A stretch of 41,135 nt of DNA, taken from NCBI GenBank assembly GCA_025454855.1, contig JALONS010000008.1, forward strand, positions 1 through 41,135. Direction: 5' to 3'. This document shows positions 24,696 to 33,282 of this stretch, piece after piece. The notes beneath the pieces are model-generated. The model was not told the DNA's origin. It worked only from the letters and a program-made list of their open reading frames with translations, and searched no databases. The stretch's first letter is position 1, and each line of letters begins with the position of its first letter. The stretch is from Arcicella sp. (GTDB lineage Bacteria > Bacteroidota > Bacteroidia > Cytophagales > Spirosomataceae). A program made the translations under genes and the position numbers.

Positions 24696-25511
24696 ATGAA
24701 AAATAAAGTAGTCATCATTACTGGGGCATCTTCAGGAATTGGAAAAGCATTAGCTTTTGCTTTTGGGAAAGAAGGAGCAAAAATTGTTATTACAGGGAGA
24801 AAACAAGCTCCTTTGATAGAGGTTAGCGAAGCCCTTACAAATCAAGGAATTGATAATTTAGCCATCGTTTCAGATGTAAGTATTGAAGACGATAATAAAA
24901 AAATGGTTGCTCAAACCATCAATAAATACGGTAAAATAGACATTCTGATTAATAACGCAGGGATTTCGATGCGAGCTATGTTTGAAGATTGTGACGTGAA
25001 TGTTATCAAAACTTTGATGGATATTAATTTTTACGGAACCGTTTATGCTACAAAATACGCTTTGCCGTACATCAAAGCCACAAAAGGAACGATTGTTGGT
25101 GTTTCATCCATCGCTGGTTATCGGGGGCTACCTGTGCGGTCGGGGTATTCGGCTTCAAAGTTTGCCATGAATGGTTTTTTGGAAGCCCTCAGAACCGAAC
25201 TATTACATACGGGCGTTCATGTGCTTACGGCTTGCCCTGGCTTTACAGCTTCCAATATTCGGGTAGCATCTTTGGGTGCTGATGGCACTTCAAAAGGTGA
25301 TAGTATGCGTGATGAAGGCAAAATGATGTCGTCGGAGGAGGTAGCCGATAGAATTCTAAAAGCCGTTAAAAAACGTGACCGAGATATGGTTTTGACCTTA
25401 CAAGGAAAAATGGCAGTGTGGGTTAATAAACTATTCCCTTCGTTGGCAGACAAATTAGTTTACAACGCTTTGGCGAAGGAAAAAGATTCTCCGTTGAAGA
25501 AAAATGTGTAG
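24696..25511 (+). CDS. Classical SDR-family oxidoreductase
   Basis: The 271-residue protein from the ATG at 24696 has TGASSGIG for NAD(P), NNAG, the catalytic Ser in GVSSIAG and an intact YSASK, so unlike the SDR at 2.3-3.0 kb it should be active. The C-terminal extension with VLTLQGKMAVWVNKLFPSLADKLVYNALAKEKD resembles DHRS7-like membrane-associated reductases. The substrate is unknown. It is a single gene, divergent from rlmD; GAATTTTG at 24667-24674 is only a near match to a -7 element. Confidence 0.88.
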   Translation: MKNKVVIITGASSGIGKALAFAFGKEGAKIVITGRKQAPLIEVSEALTNQGIDNLAIVSDVSIEDDNKKMVAQTINKYGKIDILINNAGISMRAMFEDCDVNVIKTLMDINFYGTVYATKYALPYIKATKGTIVGVSSIAGYRGLPVRSGYSASKFAMNGFLEALRTELLHTGVHVLTACPGFTASNIRVASLGADGTSKGDSMRDEGKMMSSEEVADRILKAVKKRDRDMVLTLQGKMAVWVNKLFPSLADKLVYNALAKEKDSPLKKNV

Positions 25512-25543
25512 TTGTTGGTTTTTCAATATTGAGAATATTTAAT

Positions 25544-25777
25544 TCATAAGATTTCACCCAAGTCGGTGTACATTTCTTGGAATCGTTGGATGACCTTTTG
25601 AGTGAACTCCTCATTTATCATCTCTCGCACCATTGATTCTGTGGCATCCATTTCAGAAATTTTGTAAACTTGTTCCAAGTCTGGAGTCTCAAATTTGACA
25701 AAGAATTTAGAATTCCATTTGTACAAGGAAATTTTTAAATCTGGATTTGAGCCAGATAATTCGCCAATAAAATACAT
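25544..25777 (-). CDS. Conserved-looking small protein of unknown function
   Basis: The 77-residue protein begins MYFIGELSGSNPDLKISLYKWNSKFFVKFETPDLEQVYKI, which predicts a small beta sheet, and continues into a charged helix (MVREMINEEFTQKVIQRFQEMY). There is no signal, membrane segment or known motif. Balanced composition and the position between a convergent SDR and a hairpin suggest a real gene. I do not recognise the family. Confidence 0.6.
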   Translation of the reverse strand: MYFIGELSGSNPDLKISLYKWNSKFFVKFETPDLEQVYKISEMDATESMVREMINEEFTQKVIQRFQEMYTDLGEIL

Positions 25778-25799
25778 CTTAAATCGTAGGAGTTAAATA

Positions 25800-25836
25800 T
25801 CAGTAGATAGCACCATCAAACAATGCTATCTACTGA
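25800..25836 (-). terminator. Perfect hairpin after ppiB
   Basis: A 13-bp perfect stem (25800-25812 with 25824-25836, 11-base loop) lies between the cyclophilin stop and the small gene's start. No clean T run follows, so it may act as an mRNA 3'-end stabiliser or weak terminator. Confidence 0.55.
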
Positions 25837-25868
25837 ATTATTGGGATTTTTTGAGGTAAAACTTCGAG

Positions 25869-26306
25869 TTACACTTCTTCGATGATGGTAATTTTTTGAA
25901 TATGGTCGCCTTCCCGAATAGCATCGATTACCTCAAGACCTTCTACCACTTTTCCGAAACAGGTATGACGGCGGTCAAGGTGTGATGTTTGTTGGCGACT
26001 GTGACAAATGAAAAATTGAGAGCCACCCGTGTTAGGTCCACGATGAGCCATTGATAACACTCCACGGTCGTGGTATTGGTTATTACCCGTCAATTCACAA
26101 GGTATTGAATAACCCGGTCCACCCGCACCAGTACCCGAAGGGTCTCCGCCCTGTATCACAAAGTTTGGAATTACTCGGTGAAAAGTAAGTCCATCATAGA
26201 ATCCTTTTTTTGATAAATCCACGAAGTTTTTAACGTGAATTGGAGCATCTTGCTCATAAAATTCAATTACCATCAGACCTTTATCGGTCAGCATTTCAGC
26301 TTTCAT
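25869..26306 (-). CDS. Cyclophilin-type peptidyl-prolyl isomerase
   Basis: The 145-residue single-domain cyclophilin carries the active-site FHRVIPNFVIQGGDPSGTGAGGPGY, the GSQFFI strand and HTCFGKVVEGLEVID. The usual Trp of the PWLDGKHT loop is replaced (SHLDRRHT), which in other cyclophilins lowers cyclosporin binding but not activity. There is no signal peptide, so it is cytoplasmic, like PpiB. Confidence 0.93.
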   Translation of the reverse strand: MKAEMLTDKGLMVIEFYEQDAPIHVKNFVDLSKKGFYDGLTFHRVIPNFVIQGGDPSGTGAGGPGYSIPCELTGNNQYHDRGVLSMAHRGPNTGGSQFFICHSRQQTSHLDRRHTCFGKVVEGLEVIDAIREGDHIQKITIIEEV

Positions 26307-26368
26307 TCAATTATAATTTAAGTTTATTATTTCTGTAAAATTAGGAACAAAAGGCATGAAGTCATAGT

Positions 26369-26686
26369 TCAGATTTTAACTTTACCCCTGATAATATCGA
26401 AAAACATGATAAAATCGCTGGCAAGGCTATAAAAAGGATGTTTGAATGTAGCAGGTTTATTTTTCTCAAAAAAGAAATGACCTACCCAAGCAAAACCGTA
26501 ACCTACCAAAGGCGTAATCCACAACAGTTGGAACCGATTGGTGTAAATTGCATAAATCAAAATACTTAAAAATAAGCCTGTACCAATAAAATGCAGTAAT
26601 TTTGAGGTACTATTTTGATGTTCGGTGAGGTAGTAAGGATAAAATTCCTTCAAACTCTCAAAACCTGATGTTTTAATATCTTCCAT
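26369..26686 (-). CDS. Mpo1-like (DUF962) membrane protein
   Basis: The 105-residue protein has two hydrophobic hairpins and the family's His pattern: LTEHQN, LLHFIGTGLFL, GHFFFEKNKPATFKHPFYSLASDF. Yeast Mpo1 is an iron-dependent dioxygenase that shortens 2-hydroxy fatty acids; the bacterial role is unproven but the metal-ligand histidines are kept. It is divergent from the TPR lipoprotein gene with only 34 bp between starts. Confidence 0.88.
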   Translation of the reverse strand: MEDIKTSGFESLKEFYPYYLTEHQNSTSKLLHFIGTGLFLSILIYAIYTNRFQLLWITPLVGYGFAWVGHFFFEKNKPATFKHPFYSLASDFIMFFDIIRGKVKI

Positions 26687-26720
26687 TTTATAAAATTTTT
26701 AAGATTAAATTTCATTTTTC

Positions 26721-27608
26721 GTGAAAATAGCAAAATATTTATTCATTCTCAATACCATTTTCTTTTTGTTTTCTTGCGGAACGGACAAAAAAGAGGAAGC
26801 TATCAAGTTTTTCAAGCGAGGAAACTACAAACTGAAAGACAAGGAATATCAAGAAGCCATTCATTGGTTTGATGAGTCCATTATCCAAAACCCCGATTTT
26901 GCGGATGCCTACAACAATCGTGGTTTGGCGAAACAACGGTTTGATAAGTTAGACGAAGCTCTCAAGGATTTTGATAAGGCAATTGAATTAGATAAAAAAT
27001 ATTGGGAAGCCTACTATAACCGTTCTGAGGCACTTTCACAGATGGGAGATTTCAAGAACGCTCTGGTTGATTTAGAAAAAATTGCGGTTCCATTCAAAGA
27101 CTCATCTTTTTATTTTGTTACAAAAGGAAACGTTAAGGCACAATTACAAGATTTAGCGGGAGCGACTGCTGATTATGAAAAAGCCATTCAAATCGACCCA
27201 AAAAATGCGGATGCTTACACCAATCACGGGTTTATTCATTATGAGAATAAAGAGTTTGGCTTAGCCAAGAAAGATTTTGAAAAAGCTATTTTTCTAAATC
27301 CACAACAAGATTTTGCTCTCAATAATTTGGCGTTGATTTTAACGGAAGAAAAAAAGTTTTCAGAAGCACTGCAATATATTGACAAGGCACTACTAAAAAA
27401 TCCTTCGCAACCCTACTATTTGAATAATAAAGGTAAAATTTTGTTGAATCTGAATCAATGGGAAGCTGCCAGAGAACTGATAGAAAAATCTCTCAGATTG
27501 GATGATAAGAATGCGGAGGCGTATAAAAACTTGGCTACCTACTACACTCAAAAAGGCGATAAAGCTAAGGCAAAACAAAATGAAGATTTAGCTTCAAAGT
27601 TTGAATAA
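26721..27608 (+). CDS. TPR-repeat lipoprotein
   Basis: The 295-residue protein starts at a GTG (26721); no upstream ATG exists and the signal starts right here. The signal ends FLFSC, a good lipobox, so it should be lipid-anchored in the envelope. Seven or so tetratricopeptide repeats follow from about residue 25, such as PDFADAYNNRGLAKQRFDKLDEALKDFDKAIEL and KNADAYTNHGFIHYENKEFGLAKKDFEKAI. It is probably a scaffold for envelope complexes. Confidence 0.85.
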   Translation: MKIAKYLFILNTIFFLFSCGTDKKEEAIKFFKRGNYKLKDKEYQEAIHWFDESIIQNPDFADAYNNRGLAKQRFDKLDEALKDFDKAIELDKKYWEAYYNRSEALSQMGDFKNALVDLEKIAVPFKDSSFYFVTKGNVKAQLQDLAGATADYEKAIQIDPKNADAYTNHGFIHYENKEFGLAKKDFEKAIFLNPQQDFALNNLALILTEEKKFSEALQYIDKALLKNPSQPYYLNNKGKILLNLNQWEAARELIEKSLRLDDKNAEAYKNLATYYTQKGDKAKAKQNEDLASKFE

Positions 27609-27675
27609 GTAGAGATTGGCGTACTAAAAATCGAAATTATAAAGAGTTGGTAAATTGTAAAATAATTTCAAAGAT

Positions 27676-27756
27676 TAACCGCTGACGGGGTTCTCGACCG
27701 CCTTCAAGGTCAATAAACTAACCGCTGACGGCGGTTAAAAACCTCGTAAGCGGTTA
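27676..27756. repeat. Repeated TAACCGCTGACGG units with hairpin
   Basis: The 13-base unit TAACCGCTGACGG occurs at 27676-27688 and 27719-27731. The second copy forms a hairpin with GCGGTTA at 27731-27737, and a further GCGGTTA lies at 27750-27756. The GC-rich palindromic style in an AT-rich gap resembles REP-type intergenic repeats. The element lies between the TPR lipoprotein and the LytTR gene ends. No coding signal is seen in the rest of the 226-bp gap. Confidence 0.5.
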
Positions 27757-27834
27757 TCTGCCAAATAGTTTATAGTGCAGTTAAAAATTAGCACCTAATA
27801 CCACATAATATTGCTTACTAAAATCTTCATGTTT

Positions 27835-28578
27835 TCATCCTTTGTCAATGAAATCTTTAAACGCTTTTCGGTAGGTATCACTAATTGGGAGGAAGACTTT
27901 ACCAATTTGAACTTTCTCTCGTTGAATTGCCTCAATCCATTCCAAAGAAACGATGTACGAATTGTGAATTCTAACAAATTGATTATCAGGCAACTGACTC
28001 TCCAATGACTTCAAAGTTTGTAACGAAACTATTTTTTGTTGCGGTGTAAATATACTCACGTAATCTTTCAAACCTTCAATGTACATAATATCGTTGAGTT
28101 TGACTTTTACTAATTTTGTCCCATCCTTGACGAAGATAAACGGCTGTACTCCTTCACTGATATTTACTACGGTAGTCACTTCGGGTGAACTCTTTTCAGG
28201 AAGATTAGTAGTGATTGGATTATTTAATCTTAGAGAGGCTTTCTCAACTGATTTCAAAAATCTTTCAAAAGTTATCGGCTTCAATAAATAATCTAACACA
28301 TCCAGTTCATACCCCTCAATTGCGTATTCAGAATAAGCGGTTGTGAGAATTATCAAGGGTTTTTTCTGTAAAATTTTAAGCAAAGTTATTCCTGTAATTT
28401 CGGGCATCTGGATATCCGAAAAAAGGATGTCAATCGTGTTTTCACGCAAAAATTCTAAGGCTTTCAGCGGGTCAGAAAAAGCGTGTAAAAGCGTCAGATA
28501 TGGCACTTTTTGGATGTAATTTTCTAATAAACTTCTCGCCAATGGTTCATCTTCGACGATAATACAGGTATGAGACAT
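27835..28578 (-). CDS. LytTR-family response regulator
   Basis: The 247-residue protein has a receiver domain with the acidic pair at 9-11, phospho-acceptor Asp55 (FSDIQMPE) and the conserved LKP near residue 97. The C-terminal LytTR DNA-binding domain (about 145-245) includes DIMYIEGLKDYVSIFT and FVRIHNSYIV. LytTR domains bind direct repeats near promoters. The gene starts 21 bases after the histidine kinase stop, a typical two-component pair. Confidence 0.94.
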   Translation of the reverse strand: MSHTCIIVEDEPLARSLLENYIQKVPYLTLLHAFSDPLKALEFLRENTIDILFSDIQMPEITGITLLKILQKKPLIILTTAYSEYAIEGYELDVLDYLLKPITFERFLKSVEKASLRLNNPITTNLPEKSSPEVTTVVNISEGVQPFIFVKDGTKLVKVKLNDIMYIEGLKDYVSIFTPQQKIVSLQTLKSLESQLPDNQFVRIHNSYIVSLEWIEAIQREKVQIGKVFLPISDTYRKAFKDFIDKG

Positions 28579-28599
28579 GACCTTAAAGTTTTAGTAAAG

Positions 28600-29637
28600 C
28601 TATTTTGTTAATTCAAGGCTTAGGGATACTTTGTACGATTGGTAGGTATTTTCTACCTCCAAAACATATTTATCTGGGTAACTCAACGCTAATCTTCTGC
28701 CAACATTTTGTAACCCTATCCCAGATTTTTCATGGTCATTTTTCGGCAATTTACTGTTTTCAACCGTGTAAACAAGCCTATTTTTATCAACTGATAATTT
28801 CACAAAAATAAACGCATCGGTTGAATTATTACTCACACCGTGTTTGAAAGCATTTTCAAGAAATGTTATCAAAATCAGAGGCACGATTTCTACCTGATTC
28901 AGTGAACCTGCTACCGTAAAATTGATGGGTACTTCATTATTTAACCGCAACTTCTCTAAACTGATATAATTTTCGATGTACTCTATTTCTTTACTCAACA
29001 ACACTTTTTGATTATTTGAATCGTAAATCATATACCGCATCATCTGGGATAATTTAGCAATTACCTCCGTAGTATTCGGTGAATTCGTAAAGGCTAAGTA
29101 GTACAGATTATTCAAAGTATTGAACAAAAAATGGGGATTAATCTGAGCTTTTAGAAACGTCAATTCTGCCGTAAGTTTCTCATTTTCAATCTGTTTACGT
29201 TTTGCCTCCAACTCAAACCAATCCTCGGCAAATTTGAGCATTCCAACAAAAATGACAATGAATAGCGAAATGGCAAAATGTTGCAATATGAATTTGGTGG
29301 TGTGTAAAAAGTGCTTCGAGCCGTTTAAATCCACATAAATTAACTGTTTCACTTTCAAGTGTACAAAAACTATTACCAAAAAAGGAATAAAAAACTCAAG
29401 CAAGTATTTACCGATATGCTTGTGTTTCAAAAATCGGGGAATCCAGTAGAAATAATTAAGGTAACTGGCAATAGCCATGAATAAAATTTGTGTAATAGCA
29501 TCCAAAAATGCCTTTCTGTAATCGGGTTCTTGCCCGTAGCGATTAAAAGTGATTTGGTAAAAGAAAAACGAGAAATACACACACCAAAATGATAAGTGTA
29601 CCACTAAAACTCTATTTCGCTGAATGAAAGGTTGCAT
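28600..29637 (-). CDS. LytS-type sensor histidine kinase
   Basis: The 345-residue protein has four membrane segments (about 10-30, 45-65, 80-97 and 118-135). A short coiled stretch follows, and then the His_kinase domain with phospho-acceptor His169 in QINPHFLFNTLNNLYY. A degenerate ATP-binding part follows (LLLITFLENAFKHG-like PLILITFLENAFKHG and GIGLQNVGRRLALSYP). It should phosphorylate the adjacent LytTR regulator. There is no separate sensory domain, so the signal may be read within the membrane. Confidence 0.93.
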   Translation of the reverse strand: MQPFIQRNRVLVVHLSFWCVYFSFFFYQITFNRYGQEPDYRKAFLDAITQILFMAIASYLNYFYWIPRFLKHKHIGKYLLEFFIPFLVIVFVHLKVKQLIYVDLNGSKHFLHTTKFILQHFAISLFIVIFVGMLKFAEDWFELEAKRKQIENEKLTAELTFLKAQINPHFLFNTLNNLYYLAFTNSPNTTEVIAKLSQMMRYMIYDSNNQKVLLSKEIEYIENYISLEKLRLNNEVPINFTVAGSLNQVEIVPLILITFLENAFKHGVSNNSTDAFIFVKLSVDKNRLVYTVENSKLPKNDHEKSGIGLQNVGRRLALSYPDKYVLEVENTYQSYKVSLSLELTK

Positions 29638-29779
29638 TTGGAAGGTATTTAAGCTAACGCTGAGTCAAATTTGAGAAAAATATTTTACATTCTTTCATGA
29701 ACAACCTTACAGTCGGTTCAAATGCTGACTTAATTGGATACATCCCCCAAAAATCTCGACGGATAAGCCTAAAAACCCG

Positions 29780-29816
29780 ACCGTTCGGAACTACGACTAC
29801 AAATGCCGAGTAGTCG
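29780..29816. promoter_or_regulatory. Candidate regulatory site in the divergent kinase/receptor gap
   Basis: ACCGTTCGG (29780-29788) fits a LytTR half-site pattern as I remember it, and CGACTAC (29794-29800) is inverted as GTAGTCG (29810-29816). Both lie in the 295-bp gap between the kinase and the beta-barrel receptor. A second LytTR half-site at the usual spacing was not found, so the link is weak. No clear -7 element was found in the gap. Confidence 0.25.
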
Positions 29817-29932
29817 AATAGTATTGCCTACTTATCTATGGAAGTTTTTTTTCAGTTGTTGGATTGCTTGTTTTGTGACGGATTTAATAAAAATCTCAAT
29901 TTCAAAGTCGTCATTTAAACATCAACTTTCCG

Positions 29933-32473
29933 ATGAAAAGTATACTCAAATTACTCGCAATCACCTTATTACTTGGCAATTCAGCCTTCGCACAATTTCC
30001 AGGAGGACCACCCATGGGAGGCGGTGGTGATGGAAATGGAAGAAATAGAAATGCTAACAGCCCGCAAACAAATATGCCTAATTTGGAAGGAAATGCACCG
30101 AAAGGAAATTCTAAAATATTGGGGTATATCATTGACTCCTCCGCCACCAAAGCGGTAGAATATGCTAACATCGCCTTAATCAACCGTGAAACTAAAAAAC
30201 CAGTTGATGGAACAGTAGCGGATGAAAAAGGAAAATTTTCACTCACAAAAATTGCTGCAGGCAACTATAAACTCATGATTTCATTCATCGGTTTTGATAC
30301 CAAAATTGTCGATAACATCGTGATTGAAAAGGGAAAAGACCTTGATTTGGGAGTAATAAAATTGATAACAAGCTCAAAAATGTTAGATGGAGTTACGGTG
30401 ACAGCCGAAAAAGCCATGATTGAGGAAAAAGTGGACAGATTGGTTTATAATGCAGAAAAAGACGTATTGGCAAGAGGTGGTGATGCATCCGATGTTTTGA
30501 AAAAAGTCCCCATGTTATCGGTTGATTTAGATGGAAACGTTTCTTTGCGAGGCACTACCAACATTCGAGTATTAATCAATAATAAACCATCAACCATAGT
30601 AGCGAGTAGTATTGCCGATGCCTTGAAAATGATTCCTGCGGATTTGATAAAAACAGTTGAAGTGATTACCTCGCCTTCTGCCAAGTACGATGCTGAGGGT
30701 TCGGCGGGCATTATTAACATTATTACCAAAAAATCATCCATTGAAGGCTTGAGCCTCAATATTGATTCAGGAATCGGTTTGAGAGCTTCTAATTTGGGCT
30801 TAAACGGTAGTTTCCGACAAGGGAAATTAGGAATCACTTTGGGTGGCTTTGGTAGAGCATTTTATAATAAAGCTCAAACTACTTTAGACCAGAGTACCAT
30901 CAAAAACGGGGTTTCATTACTTACTCAACAATCTTCGGATGCTTTTGATAATGGTCTTTTTGGCAGATATAATTTAGGTTTTGATTATGAAATTAGTAAA
31001 AATCAATCTTTGAATGCAACAGTTGCCTACGGAACGAGAAATTTTGAGCGTAGTCAAGATTATTTTACTAAGTCATTTGCCGATAATTCTCTAACGAATA
31101 CCAATTTAAGAAACGTTGATAGTAAGGATTTGTCCAACTCAGTCGATTTGAATCTTGATTATATTCGGACATTCAAACCACAACAAGAATGGTCAGTTTC
31201 AACCCAGTACAGCCGCAATGTTTTAACTAATAATTTTGATGCTGATAATTTGAATAGTTTAAGTGAATTGTTGAATCGTCAGAGAAACTTAAATGGTAAC
31301 ACCAATCAGGAAATTACTTTTCAAACTGATTATCAGACTCCTATCAAACAAAATCAATTATTTGAAGTCGGGGTAAAAAGTATTAGCCGTCTGGTTGATA
31401 GTGATTTTAAATATCTTTTGGCAGGAACTTCTGGTGTTTTTAGTACCGATGCCTCAAATCCAGCAGGGTTCTTGAATTACAAGCAAAATATTTCATCGGG
31501 GTATTTATCTTATACTTATTCAACCAAAAATAAATATACCTTCAAAATAGGTACTCGCTACGAACACACAACCATTACCGCAGAAAATCAAAAAGGTAGT
31601 ATAGACATCCCTGACTACGGAAATTTAGTCCCCAGCATCAATATTTCAAAAAATTTAGGTAAATCTACCTTGAAATTAGCCTACAACAACAGAATACAAC
31701 GTCCTGGTTTACAACAGCTTAATCCTAATATAAATACAGCAAATGCTCAAAATATTTCGATTGGTAATCCAACGCTAAAACCCGAAGTAACCAACAATGT
31801 AGAGTTGAGTTTAAGTACCAATATCAACCGTACCTATTTGAATATTTCGTTGTTCGGTCGTCAAACCAATAATTCTATCATCCGATTGAGTTCACCTTCC
31901 GACACTTTGGCTGGGGCAATTGTAACCACCTTCCAAAACATTGGTAAACAACAGGCTTACGGTGCGAATATTTTTGGAAACACTTCACTAACTCCCAGAT
32001 GGACACTCAACGGAGGCATTGATATTTTTTACAGTTATTTAGACGGACAGGCACAAAATACCGATGGCACTTATTCAACCATCAATAATTCGGGAATAAC
32101 GGTGAATGGACGAATCATGTCACAAATTTCACTGAATCACGGATGGGGTATTCAAGCATTTGGAGGCTTTAGAGGTACGCAAGTACAACTGCAAGGCAGC
32201 CAAATTGGAACTGGAATGTACTCTCTGGGCGTAAAAAAGGACATCAATAACAAAAAAGGGAGTATTGGATTGGCAGCCGAAAACTTCTTTGGCGGTATGA
32301 CAATGACCTCAACGTTAAATACGGCTCAATTTAATCAAGTAAGTGTCAATAACATTTTTAACCAAAATATTAAACTAACATTCAGTTACAAAATTGGAAA
32401 CATGAAATTTGTTGAGAAAAAGTCGAAATCAGTTAAAAACGATGACGTAAAAGCTGGAGAATCAAATAATTAA
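29933..32473 (+). CDS. TonB-dependent-receptor-like outer-membrane beta-barrel protein
   Basis: The 846-residue protein has a signal peptide cut after SAFA (about residue 20). A Gly/Pro/Asn-rich linker (21-60) and a carboxypeptidase-regulatory-like beta domain (SKILGYIIDSSATKAVEYANIAL, 60-145) follow. A plug domain (VDRLVYNAEKDVLARGGDASDVLKKVPMLSVD, with SLRGTTNIRVLINNKP) and a long C-terminal barrel complete it. This is the Bacteroidota 'outer membrane beta-barrel family' often beside LytS/LytTR pairs. The substrate is unknown; no SusD partner follows, so it is not a typical glycan locus. YceI is the next gene. Confidence 0.9.
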   Translation: MKSILKLLAITLLLGNSAFAQFPGGPPMGGGGDGNGRNRNANSPQTNMPNLEGNAPKGNSKILGYIIDSSATKAVEYANIALINRETKKPVDGTVADEKGKFSLTKIAAGNYKLMISFIGFDTKIVDNIVIEKGKDLDLGVIKLITSSKMLDGVTVTAEKAMIEEKVDRLVYNAEKDVLARGGDASDVLKKVPMLSVDLDGNVSLRGTTNIRVLINNKPSTIVASSIADALKMIPADLIKTVEVITSPSAKYDAEGSAGIINIITKKSSIEGLSLNIDSGIGLRASNLGLNGSFRQGKLGITLGGFGRAFYNKAQTTLDQSTIKNGVSLLTQQSSDAFDNGLFGRYNLGFDYEISKNQSLNATVAYGTRNFERSQDYFTKSFADNSLTNTNLRNVDSKDLSNSVDLNLDYIRTFKPQQEWSVSTQYSRNVLTNNFDADNLNSLSELLNRQRNLNGNTNQEITFQTDYQTPIKQNQLFEVGVKSISRLVDSDFKYLLAGTSGVFSTDASNPAGFLNYKQNISSGYLSYTYSTKNKYTFKIGTRYEHTTITAENQKGSIDIPDYGNLVPSINISKNLGKSTLKLAYNNRIQRPGLQQLNPNINTANAQNISIGNPTLKPEVTNNVELSLSTNINRTYLNISLFGRQTNNSIIRLSSPSDTLAGAIVTTFQNIGKQQAYGANIFGNTSLTPRWTLNGGIDIFYSYLDGQAQNTDGTYSTINNSGITVNGRIMSQISLNHGWGIQAFGGFRGTQVQLQGSQIGTGMYSLGVKKDINNKKGSIGLAAENFFGGMTMTSTLNTAQFNQVSVNNIFNQNIKLTFSYKIGNMKFVEKKSKSVKNDDVKAGESNN

Positions 32474-32530
32474 CCTGTATAATCTTTATTAATTACATAT
32501 TTTTTATTCACAATCAAATCAATTAAAAAC

Positions 32531-33097
32531 ATGAAAAAAATTGCAATTTTCACCTTAGTTATGGTTGTTTCGGTATCAACTTTTGCCCAAAAATGGACTG
32601 TCGATAAATCCCATTCAAAACTGGGCTTTACTGTTACGCACTTAATGATTTCGGAGGTCGATGGAAATTTCAAAAAGTTTGATGCCACCATCACTTCAAG
32701 TAAAGATGATTTCAGCGATGCTATTTTTGAACTTACTGCGGATATTAGTAGTGTAGATACAGATAACGAAATGCGTGACGGTCATTTGAAAAAACCTGAT
32801 ATGTTTGATGCTGAAAAATTTCCCACGCTGACATTCAAAAGTACTTCTATCAAAAAAATAGAGGGTAAAAAATACCAATTAGTGGGTAATTTAACCATCA
32901 AAGGCGTTACCAAACCAGTAACTCTCGACCTTACACTTAATGGGGTTGGTAAAAATCAGAGAACTCAGAAACCAATCGCTGGTTTTAAACTTACAGGTAG
33001 CATTAAGCGTACTGATTTTGGGGTTGGAGCAATGCCATCATCGGTTGTCAGTGAAGAAATTGAAATCAGAGCGGTTGGTGAATTTGGAAGTATGTAA
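32531..33097 (+). CDS. YceI-family lipocalin-like protein
   Basis: The 188-residue protein has a signal peptide (MKKIAIFTLVMVVSVSTFAQ). The YceI barrel follows with KWTVDKSHSKLGFTVTHLMISEVDGNFKKFDATI, DMFDAEKFPTLTFKSTSI and VTKPVTLDLTLNG. YceI proteins bind long isoprenoid or other hydrophobic molecules in the periplasm. It follows the receptor gene after 57 bp on the same strand and may share its control. Confidence 0.92.
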   Translation: MKKIAIFTLVMVVSVSTFAQKWTVDKSHSKLGFTVTHLMISEVDGNFKKFDATITSSKDDFSDAIFELTADISSVDTDNEMRDGHLKKPDMFDAEKFPTLTFKSTSIKKIEGKKYQLVGNLTIKGVTKPVTLDLTLNGVGKNQRTQKPIAGFKLTGSIKRTDFGVGAMPSSVVSEEIEIRAVGEFGSM

Positions 33098-33190
33098 GTT
33101 ATTGTTTTACAGCAACTTAATTGCTCATTGTTTCTCAAAATACTTTAGTACTCATTACAAAAGATTAACTTCATCCATGCAAACAAGTAG

Positions 33191-33216
33191 AAACACAACC
33201 TAAAAATTGTGTTTTT
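33191..33216 (+). terminator. Intrinsic terminator after yceI
   Basis: An 8-bp stem (33191-33198 with 33207-33214) runs into a T run. It ends the receptor-yceI transcript. Confidence 0.65.
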
Positions 33217-33229
33217 AATTGAAGAAATG

Positions 33230-33258
33230 GGAAAAGCCTGCTGTTTTACGGCAGGCTT
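33230..33258 (-). terminator. Intrinsic terminator after menD
   Basis: An 8-bp GC-rich stem (33234-33241 with 33251-33258, 9-base loop) is followed on the minus strand by four T. It faces the yceI terminator across 15 bases. Confidence 0.75.
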
Positions 33259-33282
33259 ATTCTATTGATTTCTCTAAAAAAC

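Noticed and set aside
27676-27756. CRISPR array
   Set aside because: Only two direct copies with unequal surroundings, a palindromic unit of 13 bases and no cas genes nearby.
29780-29788. Definite LytTR operator
   Set aside because: Only one half-site fits the remembered pattern; the required second repeat at one helical turn was not found.
29803-30030. 75-codon frame spanning the receptor's promoter region and start
   Set aside because: Overlaps the receptor signal peptide in another frame and has no recognisable product.
30445-30837. 130-codon minus-strand frame inside the receptor gene
   Set aside because: Antisense to the plug domain, with no domain or start signal; explained by codon bias of the real gene.
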